Shown: positions 7,947 to 16,377 of the stretch, piece by piece
How positions within the stretch are numbered: the first letter of the stretch is position 1
How the letters are laid out: the number at the start of each line of letters is the position of its first letter
Assembly: GCF_001513965.1 (NCBI RefSeq)
Contig: NZ_KQ948059.1
Location: 1 to 38,996, forward strand
Direction: 5' to 3'
DNA: 38,996 nucleotides
Source of the DNA: Streptomyces cellostaticus
Lineage (GTDB): Bacteria > Actinomycetota > Actinomycetes > Streptomycetales > Streptomycetaceae
Made by a program: the position numbers and the translations under genes
Notes under the pieces: model-generated
What the model was told of the DNA's origin: nothing
The model's database searches: none
What the model saw: only the letters and a program-made list of their open reading frames with translations

Positions 7947-9130
7947 GCGCGCACCTGAGGAGCCTCCCAGCGGGCACCGGTGTACATGTCCTTCTCGACC
8001 TGCTTCCAGATGGGCCCGCCCCAGATCGCCCGGTAGAGCCCGGTGCGGGCACGCACGGCGAGGGGACTGCCCCAGGCACCGACCCGGCCGACCATCCGGG
8101 CCGCCTTCTGGAAGGAGTGGACGCGGGGCCGGCGCTCGGCCTCGTAGGCGCGCAGCGCGGCGACCGGATCGGCCGCCGTGGACAGCGACCGGGCGAGTAC
8201 CAGCGCGTCTTCCAGGGCCTGGCAGGCTCCCTGGCCGACGTTGAAGTTCATGGGGTGCGCGGCGTCGCCGAGCAGGGTGACCCGGCCGTCGCCCCACACC
8301 TTGTCGGGTTTGCGGTCCACGACGTCGTTGCGCAGGATCACCTCGGCGGGCGTCCGCTCGATGATCTCCTCCACCGGGGCCATCCAGCCCCGGTGCCGCG
8401 CCAGCAGGACGTCCTTGACGTCACCGCCGTCCCGGCCGCCGGGCGCGGTGTTCGCCACGCTCATCCAGTGCAGCCGGCCCGGCGCGATGGCGTAGAAGAC
8501 GAACCTCGTGCCGTTTCCGAACATGCAGCGGAAGAAGTCGTCCCCGACGAAGTCCGGCTCCACCTCGACGGCCGCCCGCCAGGCGGTGTAGCCGGCGAAG
8601 TCGGGCGCAGTGTCACCGAGGAGCTGGGCGCGGACGCGGGAGTTGACGCCGTCCGCGCCGATGAGGACGTCGCCGGTCACCTCGGAGCCGTCGGCCAGGA
8701 GGGCGGTCACCCCGTCCGCGTCCTGCCGGAAGCCGGTGATGTCGGCATCGGTGCGCACCGCGCCGGGGGCTGCCGCCTCCAGGGCATCCGCGAGGATGTC
8801 GATCAGATCGTCGCGGCCGATGGCCACCACGGGCTGCCCGTAGCGCTCCGTGAACCGCTCGACCGGCCAGACGGCCAGCCGGTCCCCGTTCCAGTTGCGG
8901 AACTCGCAGCGCACCTGTGACCTGCCGATCGCGTGCAGCGGATCGGCCAGGCCCAGGTCCTGCAGCGCGAGCACCGCGTTGGTCCACAGATGGACCCCGC
9001 ACCCCGCGGCCCGCAGTCGCAGCGCCCGTTCCAGGACGACCACGTCCATGCCCGCCTTGCGGAGGGCGAGTGCCGTGGCCAGACCGCCGATTCCACCGCC
9101 TGCGACGAGCACCCTGAGCTGTCGTGCCAT
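7943..9130 (-). CDS. FAD-dependent aromatic monooxygenase (PHBH fold)
   Basis: The protein is 395 residues from the ATG at 9130, preceded by GAAGGGAGG. The three FAD and NADPH motifs of the p-hydroxybenzoate hydroxylase family are present: GxGxxG in VAGGGIGGLATALALRKAG, DG in GDVLIGADGVNSRVR, and GD in VTLLGDAAHPMNFNVGQGA. The family adds one oxygen atom from O2 to activated aromatic rings using NAD(P)H, and is common in aromatic polyketide tailoring. The gene is divergent from the BBE oxidase, and on its own strand carries a SARP-type repeat about 50 bases before the start. Ring position and substrate are unknown. Confidence 0.9.
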   Translation of the reverse strand: MARQLRVLVAGGGIGGLATALALRKAGMDVVVLERALRLRAAGCGVHLWTNAVLALQDLGLADPLHAIGRSQVRCEFRNWNGDRLAVWPVERFTERYGQPVVAIGRDDLIDILADALEAAAPGAVRTDADITGFRQDADGVTALLADGSEVTGDVLIGADGVNSRVRAQLLGDTAPDFAGYTAWRAAVEVEPDFVGDDFFRCMFGNGTRFVFYAIAPGRLHWMSVANTAPGGRDGGDVKDVLLARHRGWMAPVEEIIERTPAEVILRNDVVDRKPDKVWGDGRVTLLGDAAHPMNFNVGQGACQALEDALVLARSLSTAADPVAALRAYEAERRPRVHSFQKAARMVGRVGAWGSPLAVRARTGLYRAIWGGPIWKQVEKDMYTGARWEAPQVRA

Positions 9131-9169
9131 GTCTGCCTCCCTTCGGGTCTCCACCCTCGGGCGGGGCAC

Positions 9170-9221
9170 TGGGCGCGAATCTTGACCTCTTCTTGCAAGG
9201 GGGATTCAAGGTTTCCGCCCA
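9170..9221. promoter_or_regulatory. two back-to-back candidate SARP operators in a divergent promoter
   Basis: On the plus strand TGCAAGG (9194-9200) and TTCAAGG (9205-9211) are 11 bases apart, with GCCCA at 9217-9221. On the minus strand TGCAAGA (9197-9191) and GTCAAGA (9186-9180) are also 11 bases apart, with GCCCA at 9174-9170. In both, GCCCA begins 6 bases after the second heptamer, exactly as in the repeat at 20-47. The two sites share the TTGCAA centre and point at the BBE gene and the monooxygenase gene. Confidence 0.68.
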
Positions 9222-9278
9222 TCCAGGGGCAGCACCATCGGCTCGGCACCGGAACCGCGCCGGTCCCGGGGAAACCTG

Positions 9279-10811
9279 GTGTCTAGAGAAACCGAGGAAA
9301 CCGTGCTCAGCCGCCGCAACATTCTCCGCGCCGGGGCCGCGTCCCTGGGCCTGGCAGCCGTCCCGATGCTCTCCACCGCGCCGGCTCAGGCAGCGGTCCG
9401 CTGGGACACGCTCCGCTCCGGCCTCCAAGGTGACCTGATCCTGCCCGGCGACGCCAGGTACGACCAGGCCAAGCAGCTCGAACAGATCCAGTTCGACGCC
9501 GTGCACCCGAGCGGTGTCGCCTATTGCAAGAGCTCCGCCGACGTCTCGCTCTGCCTGCGCTTCGCCGCGGACAACGGCCTTCCGATGGCCGTCCGCAGCG
9601 GCGGCCACAGCGCCGCCGGCTACTCGACCTCCCGGGGCCTCGTCGTCGACGTGTCCCGGCTCAACACCATCGCCGTCGGCTCCGGCAAGGTCACCCTGGG
9701 CTCGGGTGCCCAGATGGTCGACGTCACCCATGCCCTCAGCCCGGGCGGCCTGGCCATCACCGGCGGGTACTGCCCGACCGTCACCGTCGGCGGCTTCCTC
9801 CAGGGCGGCGGCCTCGGCCCGCTGACCCGGCACATCGGCATGGCGTGCGACACCGTCACCTCGGCGAAGGTGGTGCTCGCCAACGGCCGCACCGTGACCG
9901 CCTCCGCCACCGATCACCCCGACCTGTACTGGGCACTGCGCGGCGGGGGCGGCGGCAACTTCGGCGTGGTGACGTCCTACACCCTCACCAGCACACCGGT
10001 CGGCACCGTGGCGGCGGCTCTCGTCAACTGGCCCTACGACCAGGCGGTCGAGGTCATGAACGGCTGGTCGCAGTGGCTGACCCAGGCGCCCACGACGATC
10101 GGCAGCCTCGCGGAAGTCACCCTGACCGACCCTTCCGGCACCCCTCAGGTCCTGGTGATCCTGATGGGGCTGGCCGGGATCGACCAGCTGAACCAGGAAG
10201 CGGCCCGGCTCGCGGACGCCGTCGGCGCTCCCCCCTCCGCACAGAACGCCTTCACCCTGCCGTACGAGTCGTTCGCGATGACCGCCTACGGCTGCTCGTC
10301 CTCCACGGTCGCCCAGTGCCACCGCGTGGGGACCGGGCCCGACGCACAGATCGCCCGGACCGCCTGGGCCGACTCGCGCAGCCGGTTCTTCACCCGGCCG
10401 ATCCCGCACGACGGCTGGTCCAAGCTGCTCACCGTGTACGACACCGACCGCCGGAGCGGCCAGGAGCGCCAGCTCCGCGCGACCGCGCTCGGCGGGGCGG
10501 CCAACCAGCGGGGCCGCACCGACACCGCCTACGTGCACCGCGACAGCCTCTACCTGCTCACCTACCTCGCGTCGATCCCCGTCGGCCCCACCGACGACGA
10601 GAGCCTGACCATCGCCCGGAACTGGACCGACCGGGGCTTTGCGGCGATGGACCCGTACTCCAACCACGAGGCGTACCAGAACTACATCGACCCGGCCCTT
10701 TCCCACTACATGGCGGACTACTACGCCGAGAACGCGGCCCGGCTGGTCCAGGTCAAGAAGAAGTACGACCCGAACGGCCTGTTCAGGTTCCCCCAGGCCG
10801 TCTCGGCCTGA
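9279..10811 (+). CDS. berberine-bridge-type FAD oxidase, Tat-exported, bicovalent flavin
   Basis: A 510-residue protein. The start SRRNILRAG followed by a hydrophobic run ending in AQA is a twin-arginine signal, so it should be exported folded. GTG 9279 has GGGGA 6 bases upstream; GTG 9303 with GAGG is an alternative that keeps the signal. The FAD domain shows RSGGHSAAGYS with His110 and GGYCPTVTVGGFLQGGG with Cys165, the two residues that tether FAD twice in this family. The C-terminus NYIDPALSHYMADYY to KKKYDPNGLFRFPQ is the BBE motif. Characterised relatives such as AknOx and GilR carry out late two-electron oxidations of sugars or lactols on aromatic polyketides. An extracytoplasmic late oxidation is therefore plausible here. 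It is divergent from the monooxygenase and shares its SARP-type promoter. Confidence 0.92.
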   Translation: MSRETEETVLSRRNILRAGAASLGLAAVPMLSTAPAQAAVRWDTLRSGLQGDLILPGDARYDQAKQLEQIQFDAVHPSGVAYCKSSADVSLCLRFAADNGLPMAVRSGGHSAAGYSTSRGLVVDVSRLNTIAVGSGKVTLGSGAQMVDVTHALSPGGLAITGGYCPTVTVGGFLQGGGLGPLTRHIGMACDTVTSAKVVLANGRTVTASATDHPDLYWALRGGGGGNFGVVTSYTLTSTPVGTVAAALVNWPYDQAVEVMNGWSQWLTQAPTTIGSLAEVTLTDPSGTPQVLVILMGLAGIDQLNQEAARLADAVGAPPSAQNAFTLPYESFAMTAYGCSSSTVAQCHRVGTGPDAQIARTAWADSRSRFFTRPIPHDGWSKLLTVYDTDRRSGQERQLRATALGGAANQRGRTDTAYVHRDSLYLLTYLASIPVGPTDDESLTIARNWTDRGFAAMDPYSNHEAYQNYIDPALSHYMADYYAENAARLVQVKKKYDPNGLFRFPQAVSA

Positions 10812-10959
10812 CGACGGGCCCGGCCCCGGCCGCGCTCTGAACCGCCCGAGAACTGCTACGAAGACCAGCCCGCCTGGCCTGCCGAGATGAGCCTCTCCGT
10901 CACGGCCGGTCCAGGCGCCGTAGACCTGCGCAGGGCCGCGGACTCCGTCCCCAGCCTCA

Positions 10960-11485
10960 TTGGACCCCGTGGGCGAGTCACTCCGCGGTCACCCCGCACG
11001 TTTCGCCCGCCGGCTCGGCCGGGCTGCCACCTACCTGCCGGACGTCACGACCTTTTCCGCGGTGTCCACCGACCCGGGTGCGGCGCAGTGGGCCGAACTC
11101 GCCCGGCTGCTCGGTCGAGGCGGGTTTGCCGACATGTTCAGCTGCCCGGCGACCCCGCCGTCCGACGGGGCCGTTCTGGTCACGCACCCGTGAACTCGGC
11201 ACCTATCTCGGCATTCGGGAGCACGGCACGTTGGTGGCGATGGCGGGCGAACGGCTCCGTCCGCCGGGGTGGACCGAGATCAGCGCCGTCTGCACGGCCC
11301 CCGAGGCACGCGGGCGGGGCCACGCTGCTCGTCCGGTGAGTGCCCTCCTCGCGCGCATCGTCTCTCGGAACGAACGTCCCTTCCTGCACGTGGCCGAGGC
11401 GAACACCGGTGCCGTCGCACTCTACGAGCGGCTCGGCTTCGAGACCCGCAAGGGCGTGACCTTTCGCGGGTTCCGTACTCCGTGA
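10960..11485 (+). pseudogene. broken GNAT acetyltransferase (FR47-like)
   Basis: Two frames each hold one half of the same protein type. Frame one from TTG 10960 reads LDPVGESLRG and P-D-V-T-T-F-S-A-V, typical of the FR47-like N-terminus, and stops at 11193. A second frame continues from about 11185 with T-R-E-L-G-T-Y-L-G-I-R and the full acetyl-CoA part (EISAVCTAPEARGRGHAARP, FLHVAEANTGAVALYERLGF) to a stop at 11485. The 40-50 residues that normally join the halves are missing. An internal deletion plus frame change therefore seems to have inactivated the gene. It lies between the aromatic cluster and miaB. Confidence 0.72.
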
Positions 11486-11528
11486 CGGCCTTGGCCTGGC
11501 ACCTCCTGGGAGCACCTACCCTTGGAGC

Positions 11529-13052
11529 ATGACCAGCAGCGACCGGAGCCCGGCAGTGGACGTTCAACATTCCAAGAGTTACGAGATCCGAACCTACGGG
11601 TGCCAGATGAACGTCCACGATTCCGAGCGATTGTCCGGGCTGCTCGAAGAGGCCGGGTACGTGCGTGCCCCCGAGGGATCCGACGGCGAGGCGGACGTCG
11701 TCGTCTTCAACACCTGCGCCGTGCGCGAAAACGCCGACAACCGGCTGTACGGCAACCTCGGCCGGCTCGCGCCCAAGAAGGCGAGCCGCCCCGGTATGCA
11801 GATCGCGGTCGGCGGCTGCCTCGCGCAGAAGGACCGGGACACCATCGTGAAGAAGGCGCCCTGGGTGGACGTCGTCTTCGGCACGCACAACATCGGCAAG
11901 CTGCCCGTCCTGCTGGAGCGCGCCCGCGTGCAGGAGGAGGCGCAGGTCGAGATCGCCGAGTCGCTGGAGGCGTTCCCGTCCACGCTGCCGACCCGGCGCG
12001 AGAGCGCGTACGCGGCCTGGGTGTCGATCTCCGTCGGCTGCAACAACACCTGCACCTTCTGCATCGTCCCGGCCCTGCGCGGCAAGGAGAAGGACCGTCG
12101 CACCGGCGACATCCTCGCCGAGATCGAGGCGCTGGTCGCCGAGGGCGTCTCCGAGATCACACTGCTCGGGCAGAACGTCAACGCCTACGGCTCCGACATC
12201 GGCGACCGCGAGGCCTTCAGCAAGCTGCTGCGCGCTTGCGGGAACATCGAGGGCCTGGAGCGGGTCCGCTTCACCTCCCCGCACCCGCGCGACTTCACCG
12301 ACGACGTCATCGCCGCCATGGCCGAGACGCCGAACGTCATGCCGCAGCTGCACATGCCGCTGCAGTCCGGCTCCGACACGGTCCTGAAGGCGATGCGCCG
12401 CTCCTACCGGCAGGACCGTTACCTCGGGATCATCGAGAAGGTCCGCGCCGCCATCCCGCACGCCGCGATCACCACCGACATCATCGTCGGCTTCCCCGGG
12501 GAGACCGAGGAGGACTTCGAACAGACGCTGCACGCCGTCCGCGAGGCGCGCTTCGCGCAGGCCTTCACCTTCCAGTACTCCAAGCGGCCCGGCACCCCGG
12601 CCGCGACCATGGAGGACCAGATCCCCAAGGAGGTCGTCCAGGCGCGCTACGAGCGTCTCGTCGCCCTCCAGGAGGAGATCTCCTGGGAGGAGAACAAGAA
12701 GCAGGTCGGCCGCACCCTCGAGCTGATGGTCGCCGAGGGCGAGGGCCGCAAGGACGGCGCCACCCACCGCCTCTCCGGCCGCGCCCCCGACAACCGCCTG
12801 GTCCACTTCACCAAGCCGGACCAGGAGGTGCGCCCGGGCGACGTGGTCACCGTCGAGATCACCTACGCCGCACCGCACCACCTCCTTGCCGAGGGCGCCG
12901 TCCTCGACGTGCGCCGCACGCGCGCGGGCGACGCGTGGGACAAGCGCAACGCGGCCGAGGCGGCGAAGCCGGCCGGCGTGCTGCTCGGCCTGCCGAAGAT
13001 CGGCGTTCCCGAGCCGCTGCCCGTCGCCACCGGTGGCTGCGGCTGCGACTGA
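11529..13052 (+). CDS. miaB: tRNA-2-methylthio-N6-dimethylallyladenosine synthase MiaB
   Basis: A 507-residue radical-SAM methylthiotransferase. The N-terminal domain carries the three cysteines of the auxiliary cluster in YGCQMN, NTCAVRENA and GGCLAQ. The radical-SAM CxxxCxxC motif is in VGCNNTCTFC. The rest matches MiaB along its length, including HMPLQSGSDTVLKAMRRSY and a TRAM RNA-binding domain near 385-455. The C-terminus ends GGCGCD. It adds a methylthio group at position 2 of i6A37 in tRNAs reading UNN codons. Its partner miaA, which makes i6A37, lies 1.7 kb downstream. The order is conserved in Streptomyces and marks the start of the core block. Confidence 0.98.
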   Translation: MTSSDRSPAVDVQHSKSYEIRTYGCQMNVHDSERLSGLLEEAGYVRAPEGSDGEADVVVFNTCAVRENADNRLYGNLGRLAPKKASRPGMQIAVGGCLAQKDRDTIVKKAPWVDVVFGTHNIGKLPVLLERARVQEEAQVEIAESLEAFPSTLPTRRESAYAAWVSISVGCNNTCTFCIVPALRGKEKDRRTGDILAEIEALVAEGVSEITLLGQNVNAYGSDIGDREAFSKLLRACGNIEGLERVRFTSPHPRDFTDDVIAAMAETPNVMPQLHMPLQSGSDTVLKAMRRSYRQDRYLGIIEKVRAAIPHAAITTDIIVGFPGETEEDFEQTLHAVREARFAQAFTFQYSKRPGTPAATMEDQIPKEVVQARYERLVALQEEISWEENKKQVGRTLELMVAEGEGRKDGATHRLSGRAPDNRLVHFTKPDQEVRPGDVVTVEITYAAPHHLLAEGAVLDVRRTRAGDAWDKRNAAEAAKPAGVLLGLPKIGVPEPLPVATGGCGCD

Positions 13053-13149
13053 GGGCCGAACCGGTCACGCTCGCCCCGACGGTGATCGACCGCACCGACG
13101 TGCTGGTGGAGGACTGCCGCCCGCCCGTCCTGCGGTTACGCTGCCGATC

Positions 13150-13863
13150 ATGCTTGTAGCCGCCGCCGTCTGCCCCTGCCCGCCGCTGCTCGTGCCCGAG
13201 GTCGCGGCGGGGGCCGCGCCCGAACTGGACGCCGCGCGCGCGGCGTGCACCGACGCGCTCGGCGTGCTCGCCGCCGCCCGCCCCGACCTGCTGGTGGTCG
13301 TCGGGCCCGCCGGGCAGAGCGGCCGCGGATGGCACCCGCAGGGCACCCCGGGGTCCTTCCGCGGCTTCGGCGTGGACGTCGAGGTACGGCTGGGTCCCGC
13401 CACGGGCGCCGTCACCGAGCGTGAGCTGCCGCCCTCGCTGGCCGTCGCCGCCTGGCTGCTGGAGCGGACCGGCTGGGCGGATGCCCCGATCGAGGGACTC
13501 GGGGTCGGGGAACCGCTCCCGCCCGAGCGGTGCGGTGAAGTCGGCAGGGACCTCGGCACCCGGGCCGGGCGGGTCGCGCTGCTGGTGATGGGAGACGCCA
13601 GCGCGTGCCGCACACTCAAGGCACCGGGATACCTCGACGAACGGGCCGCCCCCTTCGACGCCGAGGTCGCGCGTGCGCTCGGGGCGGCGGACGTGGCGGC
13701 CGTCCGGGCGCTGGACGCCGAACTGGCCCACGAGCTGAAGGCCTCCGGCCGCGCGCCCTGGCAGATCCTCGCCGGGGCGGCCGAGGACGCACATCTGGCG
13801 GGTGCGCTGCTGTACGACGACGCGCCCTACGGCGTGGGGTACCTGGTCGCCACCTGGTCGTAG
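13150..13863 (+). CDS. class III extradiol dioxygenase-like conserved protein
   Basis: A 237-residue protein from ATG 13150. The opening MLVAAAVCPCPPLLVPEVAA and the later LLVVVGPAGQSG, RVALLVMGDASACRT and P-W-Q-I-L-A-G-A-A-E-D-A resemble subunit-B-like class III extradiol dioxygenases, a group that includes many proteins of unknown activity. Position between miaB and miaA is typical for Streptomyces. No ligand triad could be assigned with certainty, so a dioxygenase reaction should not be assumed. A bidirectional hairpin at 13926-13968 follows. Confidence 0.75.
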   Translation: MLVAAAVCPCPPLLVPEVAAGAAPELDAARAACTDALGVLAAARPDLLVVVGPAGQSGRGWHPQGTPGSFRGFGVDVEVRLGPATGAVTERELPPSLAVAAWLLERTGWADAPIEGLGVGEPLPPERCGEVGRDLGTRAGRVALLVMGDASACRTLKAPGYLDERAAPFDAEVARALGAADVAAVRALDAELAHELKASGRAPWQILAGAAEDAHLAGALLYDDAPYGVGYLVATWS

Positions 13864-13925
13864 GGCGGGCCGGCGAACGTGGGGGACCGGGTCGGCGCCC
13901 GGCCGTGGCCGGCCGGGCGTGGACA

Positions 13926-13968
13926 CGGCGGACGGCCGGGAGCCGTAGCGCTCCGCGGCCGTCCGCCG
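13926..13968. terminator. bidirectional terminator
   Basis: Arms of 13 bases (13926-13938 and 13956-13968) pair perfectly around an inner GGAGC/GCTCC stem with a six-base loop. It lies between two convergent genes and can serve both. Confidence 0.8.
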
Positions 13969-13981
13969 ATCCGCATGCCGT

Positions 13982-14254
13982 TCAGGAAGCCGGCGGCGGA
14001 CCCTCGGGCCGGGGCGGCGTCGCGGCGTCGCCGGCCTGCGGACCCTCCTTGTGCGCGAGGCGGTCCATCGCCCCCTTCGCCTTGTCCGTACCGGCGTGGA
14101 TCTTGTCGCTGTACTTACCCTTGGTCCGCTCGTCCACGGCCTTGGCGGCCTTGTCGATGCCGTGCTGGACCTTGTCACCGTGCTGGCGCGCGAGGTCCGA
14201 CACCTTGTCCTTGGCCGGGCTGAGCTTGGCCTTCATATTGTCCAAAAGACCCAT
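13982..14254 (-). CDS. small Rv0909-type antitoxin-like protein
   Basis: A 90-residue, highly charged, Lys- and Asp-rich protein opening MGLLDNMKAKLSPAKDKVSD, with repeated HGDKVQHGIDKAAKAVDE and KYSDKIHAGTDKAKGAMDRL segments. This is the pattern of proteins databases call Rv0909 family antitoxin. ATG 14254 follows GGAAGG. No toxin gene lies beside it, so a toxin-antitoxin role is doubtful and the name reflects similarity only. It may be a stress or cell-surface-associated helical protein. Probably co-transcribed with the small gene upstream (25-base gap). Confidence 0.75.
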   Translation of the reverse strand: MGLLDNMKAKLSPAKDKVSDLARQHGDKVQHGIDKAAKAVDERTKGKYSDKIHAGTDKAKGAMDRLAHKEGPQAGDAATPPRPEGPPPAS

Positions 14255-14279
14255 GGTCCACCTTCCCTCACGGGGGCAG

Positions 14280-14549
14280 TCAGGTGCGGGCGCCCTCACC
14301 GGCCTCACGGTCCGCGGCCTCGTCCGCGGACTGCTGCTTGGGGATCTCGGCGCCTTCGGCCGCGTCGGCCTCGGTGGCCTCGGCCGCCGCCACGCCCTCG
14401 TGACCGCCCTCGGCCGACCCCTTCGCCTCCGCTGCCTGAGCTGCTTCCTCCGCCTCGGCTCCTCCCGGCTCGGTACCGGCCTGCGCCTCGGCGGCCGACG
14501 CCTCCGTTGCCGTCTTGGACCTGCCGAGGAGTCGTGCAAAAACGCCCAT
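14280..14549 (-). CDS. small Ala/Glu-rich conserved protein
   Basis: An 89-residue protein starting MGVFARLLGRSK, with a short amphipathic N-terminus and a long acidic, alanine-rich, probably disordered tail ending E-I-P-K-Q-Q-S-A-D-E-A-A-D. ATG 14549 has GGAG 5 bases upstream; a GTG six bases earlier is the alternative. I recognise it as a conserved Streptomyces small protein next to miaA. Some annotations call it a gliding motility protein, a name I would not trust. Function unknown. Confidence 0.65.
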   Translation of the reverse strand: MGVFARLLGRSKTATEASAAEAQAGTEPGGAEAEEAAQAAEAKGSAEGGHEGVAAAEATEADAAEGAEIPKQQSADEAADREAGEGART

Positions 14550-14726
14550 GTCCACTCCATACGTTACTCGTGCGGGCGAAATCCCGCGTCAAACGGTGCG
14601 TCCGTTTGCGCCACCCGGGTCTCCGCGTCCGGAACCGGCGGGCGGCACCTCGGTGCAACGAGCCGGGATACCTCCTGTCACGTAACTCGTTCGAGGCATG
14701 TCCCTGAGGTTTGCGAGACTGGTGCG

Positions 14727-15665
14727 GTGAGCAGTGCACCCTCCACCCCCCGCGTCATCGCCGTCGTCGGACCCACCGCGGCCGGAAAGTCCGATCTCGG
14801 CGTGTTCCTGGCCCAGCAACTCGGCGGGGAGGTCGTCAACGCCGACTCCATGCAGCTCTACCGAGGGATGGACATCGGCACCGCCAAGCTGACGCCCGAG
14901 GAACGCTGCGGCATCCCGCACCACCTGCTGGACATCTGGGACGTGACGGTCACCGCCTCCGTCGCCGAGTACCAGAAGCTGGCCCGCGCCCGGATCGACG
15001 CACTGCTCGCCGAGGGCCGCTGGCCGATCCTGGTCGGCGGCTCCGGCCTCTACGTCCGCGGGGCCGTCGACAACCTGGAGTTCCCCGGTACCGACCCCGA
15101 GGTCAGGGCCCGCCTGGAGGAGGAGCTGGCGCTGCGCGGCCCGGGTGCGCTGCACGCGCGCCTGGCCGCCGCCGACCCCGAGGCGGCCCGCGCGATCCTG
15201 CCCAGCAACGGCCGCCGTATCGTCCGCGCGCTGGAAGTGATCGAGATCACCGGCCAGCCCTTCACCGCCAACCTCCCCGGCCACGACTCCGTCTACGACA
15301 CCGTCCAGATCGGTGTCGACGTCGCCCGCCCCGAACTCGACGAGCGCATCACGCGCCGGGTCGACCGGATGTGGGAGGCGGGGCTCGTGGACGAGGTGCG
15401 CGCCCTGGAGGCGCAGGGACTGCGCGAGGGGCGCACGGCGTCGCGCGCACTGGGGTACCAGCAGGTACTCGCGGCGCTCGCCGGGGAGTGCAGCGAAGCG
15501 GAGGCGAGGGCCGAGACCGTACGCGCCACCAAGCGCTTCGCGCGCCGCCAGGATTCATGGTTCAGGCGGGATCCCCGGGTGCACTGGCTGAGCGGTGCCG
15601 TGGCGGACCGTGGGGAACTTCCACGGCTGGCCCTGGCGTTGGTCGAACGACCGGTCACAGCCTGA
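14727..15665 (+). CDS. miaA: tRNA dimethylallyltransferase MiaA
   Basis: A 312-residue protein from GTG 14727. The P-loop is AVVGPTAAGKSDL. It is followed by VNADSMQLYRGMDIGTAKLT with the catalytic Asp, PHHLLDIWDV, GGSGLYVRGAVDNL, then RRIVRALEVIEITG and ALGYQQVLAAL of the tRNA-binding insertion. The enzyme transfers dimethylallyl to N6 of A37 in tRNAs reading UNN codons, giving the substrate for MiaB. Length and motif order are normal. In Streptomyces this modification also affects the TTA-reading leucyl tRNA, which is of interest because the StrR-type activator in this window contains TTA codons. Confidence 0.98.
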   Translation: MSSAPSTPRVIAVVGPTAAGKSDLGVFLAQQLGGEVVNADSMQLYRGMDIGTAKLTPEERCGIPHHLLDIWDVTVTASVAEYQKLARARIDALLAEGRWPILVGGSGLYVRGAVDNLEFPGTDPEVRARLEEELALRGPGALHARLAAADPEAARAILPSNGRRIVRALEVIEITGQPFTANLPGHDSVYDTVQIGVDVARPELDERITRRVDRMWEAGLVDEVRALEAQGLREGRTASRALGYQQVLAALAGECSEAEARAETVRATKRFARRQDSWFRRDPRVHWLSGAVADRGELPRLALALVERPVTA

Positions 15666-15767
15666 TCACGTCATGGCATCGGGATGCGCCGCCGGTCAAC
15701 GCGGCCGGTGGCGCCGTGCCATCATCGAGCTGCGATCGACCAAGTGGAGTCCAAGTTGGGAGGGCGC

Positions 15768-16292
15768 GTGGCGATGGAGGCCGGCCCTCGCGACACCGCA
15801 CCAAGTGCCGAACACGTCAGCACCGACAGCGGCGAACCGGAACACGGCGAGGACCGTCTGACCGAGGACCGTCTGACCGACGACGGCCCGGACGACACCT
15901 CGGGCGGTGTGACCGCCGACGGACCGGCGCCCGAGGAGATGTACGCGGGCGGTCCGGAGGTCGAGGTCGAGCTGCGCCCGCAGCGGCGGCTGCGCATCTG
16001 GCAGCTCGCGCCCATCGTGGCCCTGGCCGCGGGCGGCTCCCTGATGTTCGCCTTCCCGCTCGCCTTCGACTTCGGCGACAGCGGCGCGGTCATCGCCATG
16101 CTGGGCCTGCTGATCTGCTGCTGCGCCGCCGGCTGGGGCATGATGGCCGCCCGCCGCGTGGGCCACACCTGGCCGGGCCTGCCGGCACGCGGTTCGGGCC
16201 GCCGCCCGGACTGGCGGGTCGTGATCGGATACGTGCTGCTGGTGGCCGTGGTGGCGGTTCTCGCGGTCTGGCGCGTAGCAAGGCTGCGCTGA
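15768..16292 (+). CDS. three-helix membrane protein with acidic N-terminus
   Basis: About 174 residues. GTG 15768 and ATG 15774 both lie near a GGGAGGG site, and GTG 15744 is possible. The first 75 residues are Asp/Glu/Thr-rich and likely disordered. Three hydrophobic spans follow: APIVALAAGGSLMFAFPLAF, AMLGLLICCCAAGWGMMA and VIGYVLLVAVVAVLAVW. It sits between miaA and dapF in a conserved order. No enzymatic motif is visible and function is unknown. Confidence 0.75.
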   Translation: MAMEAGPRDTAPSAEHVSTDSGEPEHGEDRLTEDRLTDDGPDDTSGGVTADGPAPEEMYAGGPEVEVELRPQRRLRIWQLAPIVALAAGGSLMFAFPLAFDFGDSGAVIAMLGLLICCCAAGWGMMAARRVGHTWPGLPARGSGRRPDWRVVIGYVLLVAVVAVLAVWRVARLR

Positions 16293-16293
16293 A

Positions 16294-16349
16294 GCGCCCC
16301 TACAGGGGCGCGGGGAACTGCGCGATCAACCCCCACCGACCCGCAGCTC
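16294..16349. repeat. dispersed Streptomyces intergenic repeat
   Basis: GCGCCCC-TACA-GGGGCGC forms a tight hairpin, followed by GGGAACTGCGCGATCAACCC and CCCACCGACCCGCAG. I recognise this composite element as one scattered between genes in many Streptomyces genomes. It falls between the membrane gene and dapF and may also act as a transcript end. The copy number here cannot be judged from one window. Confidence 0.6.
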
Positions 16350-16377
16350 GACAACGCGCTTCCCTTACGATCGAAGA

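Noticed and set aside
11562..11568. GTTCAAC inside the miaB gene.
   Set aside because: It lies in coding sequence, matches only seven bases of the StrR half-site, and has no partner 11 bases away.
13982..14549. A toxin-antitoxin pair from the two small minus-strand genes.
   Set aside because: Neither has toxin features. The antitoxin name is only a family label, and the order is that of a conserved core locus.
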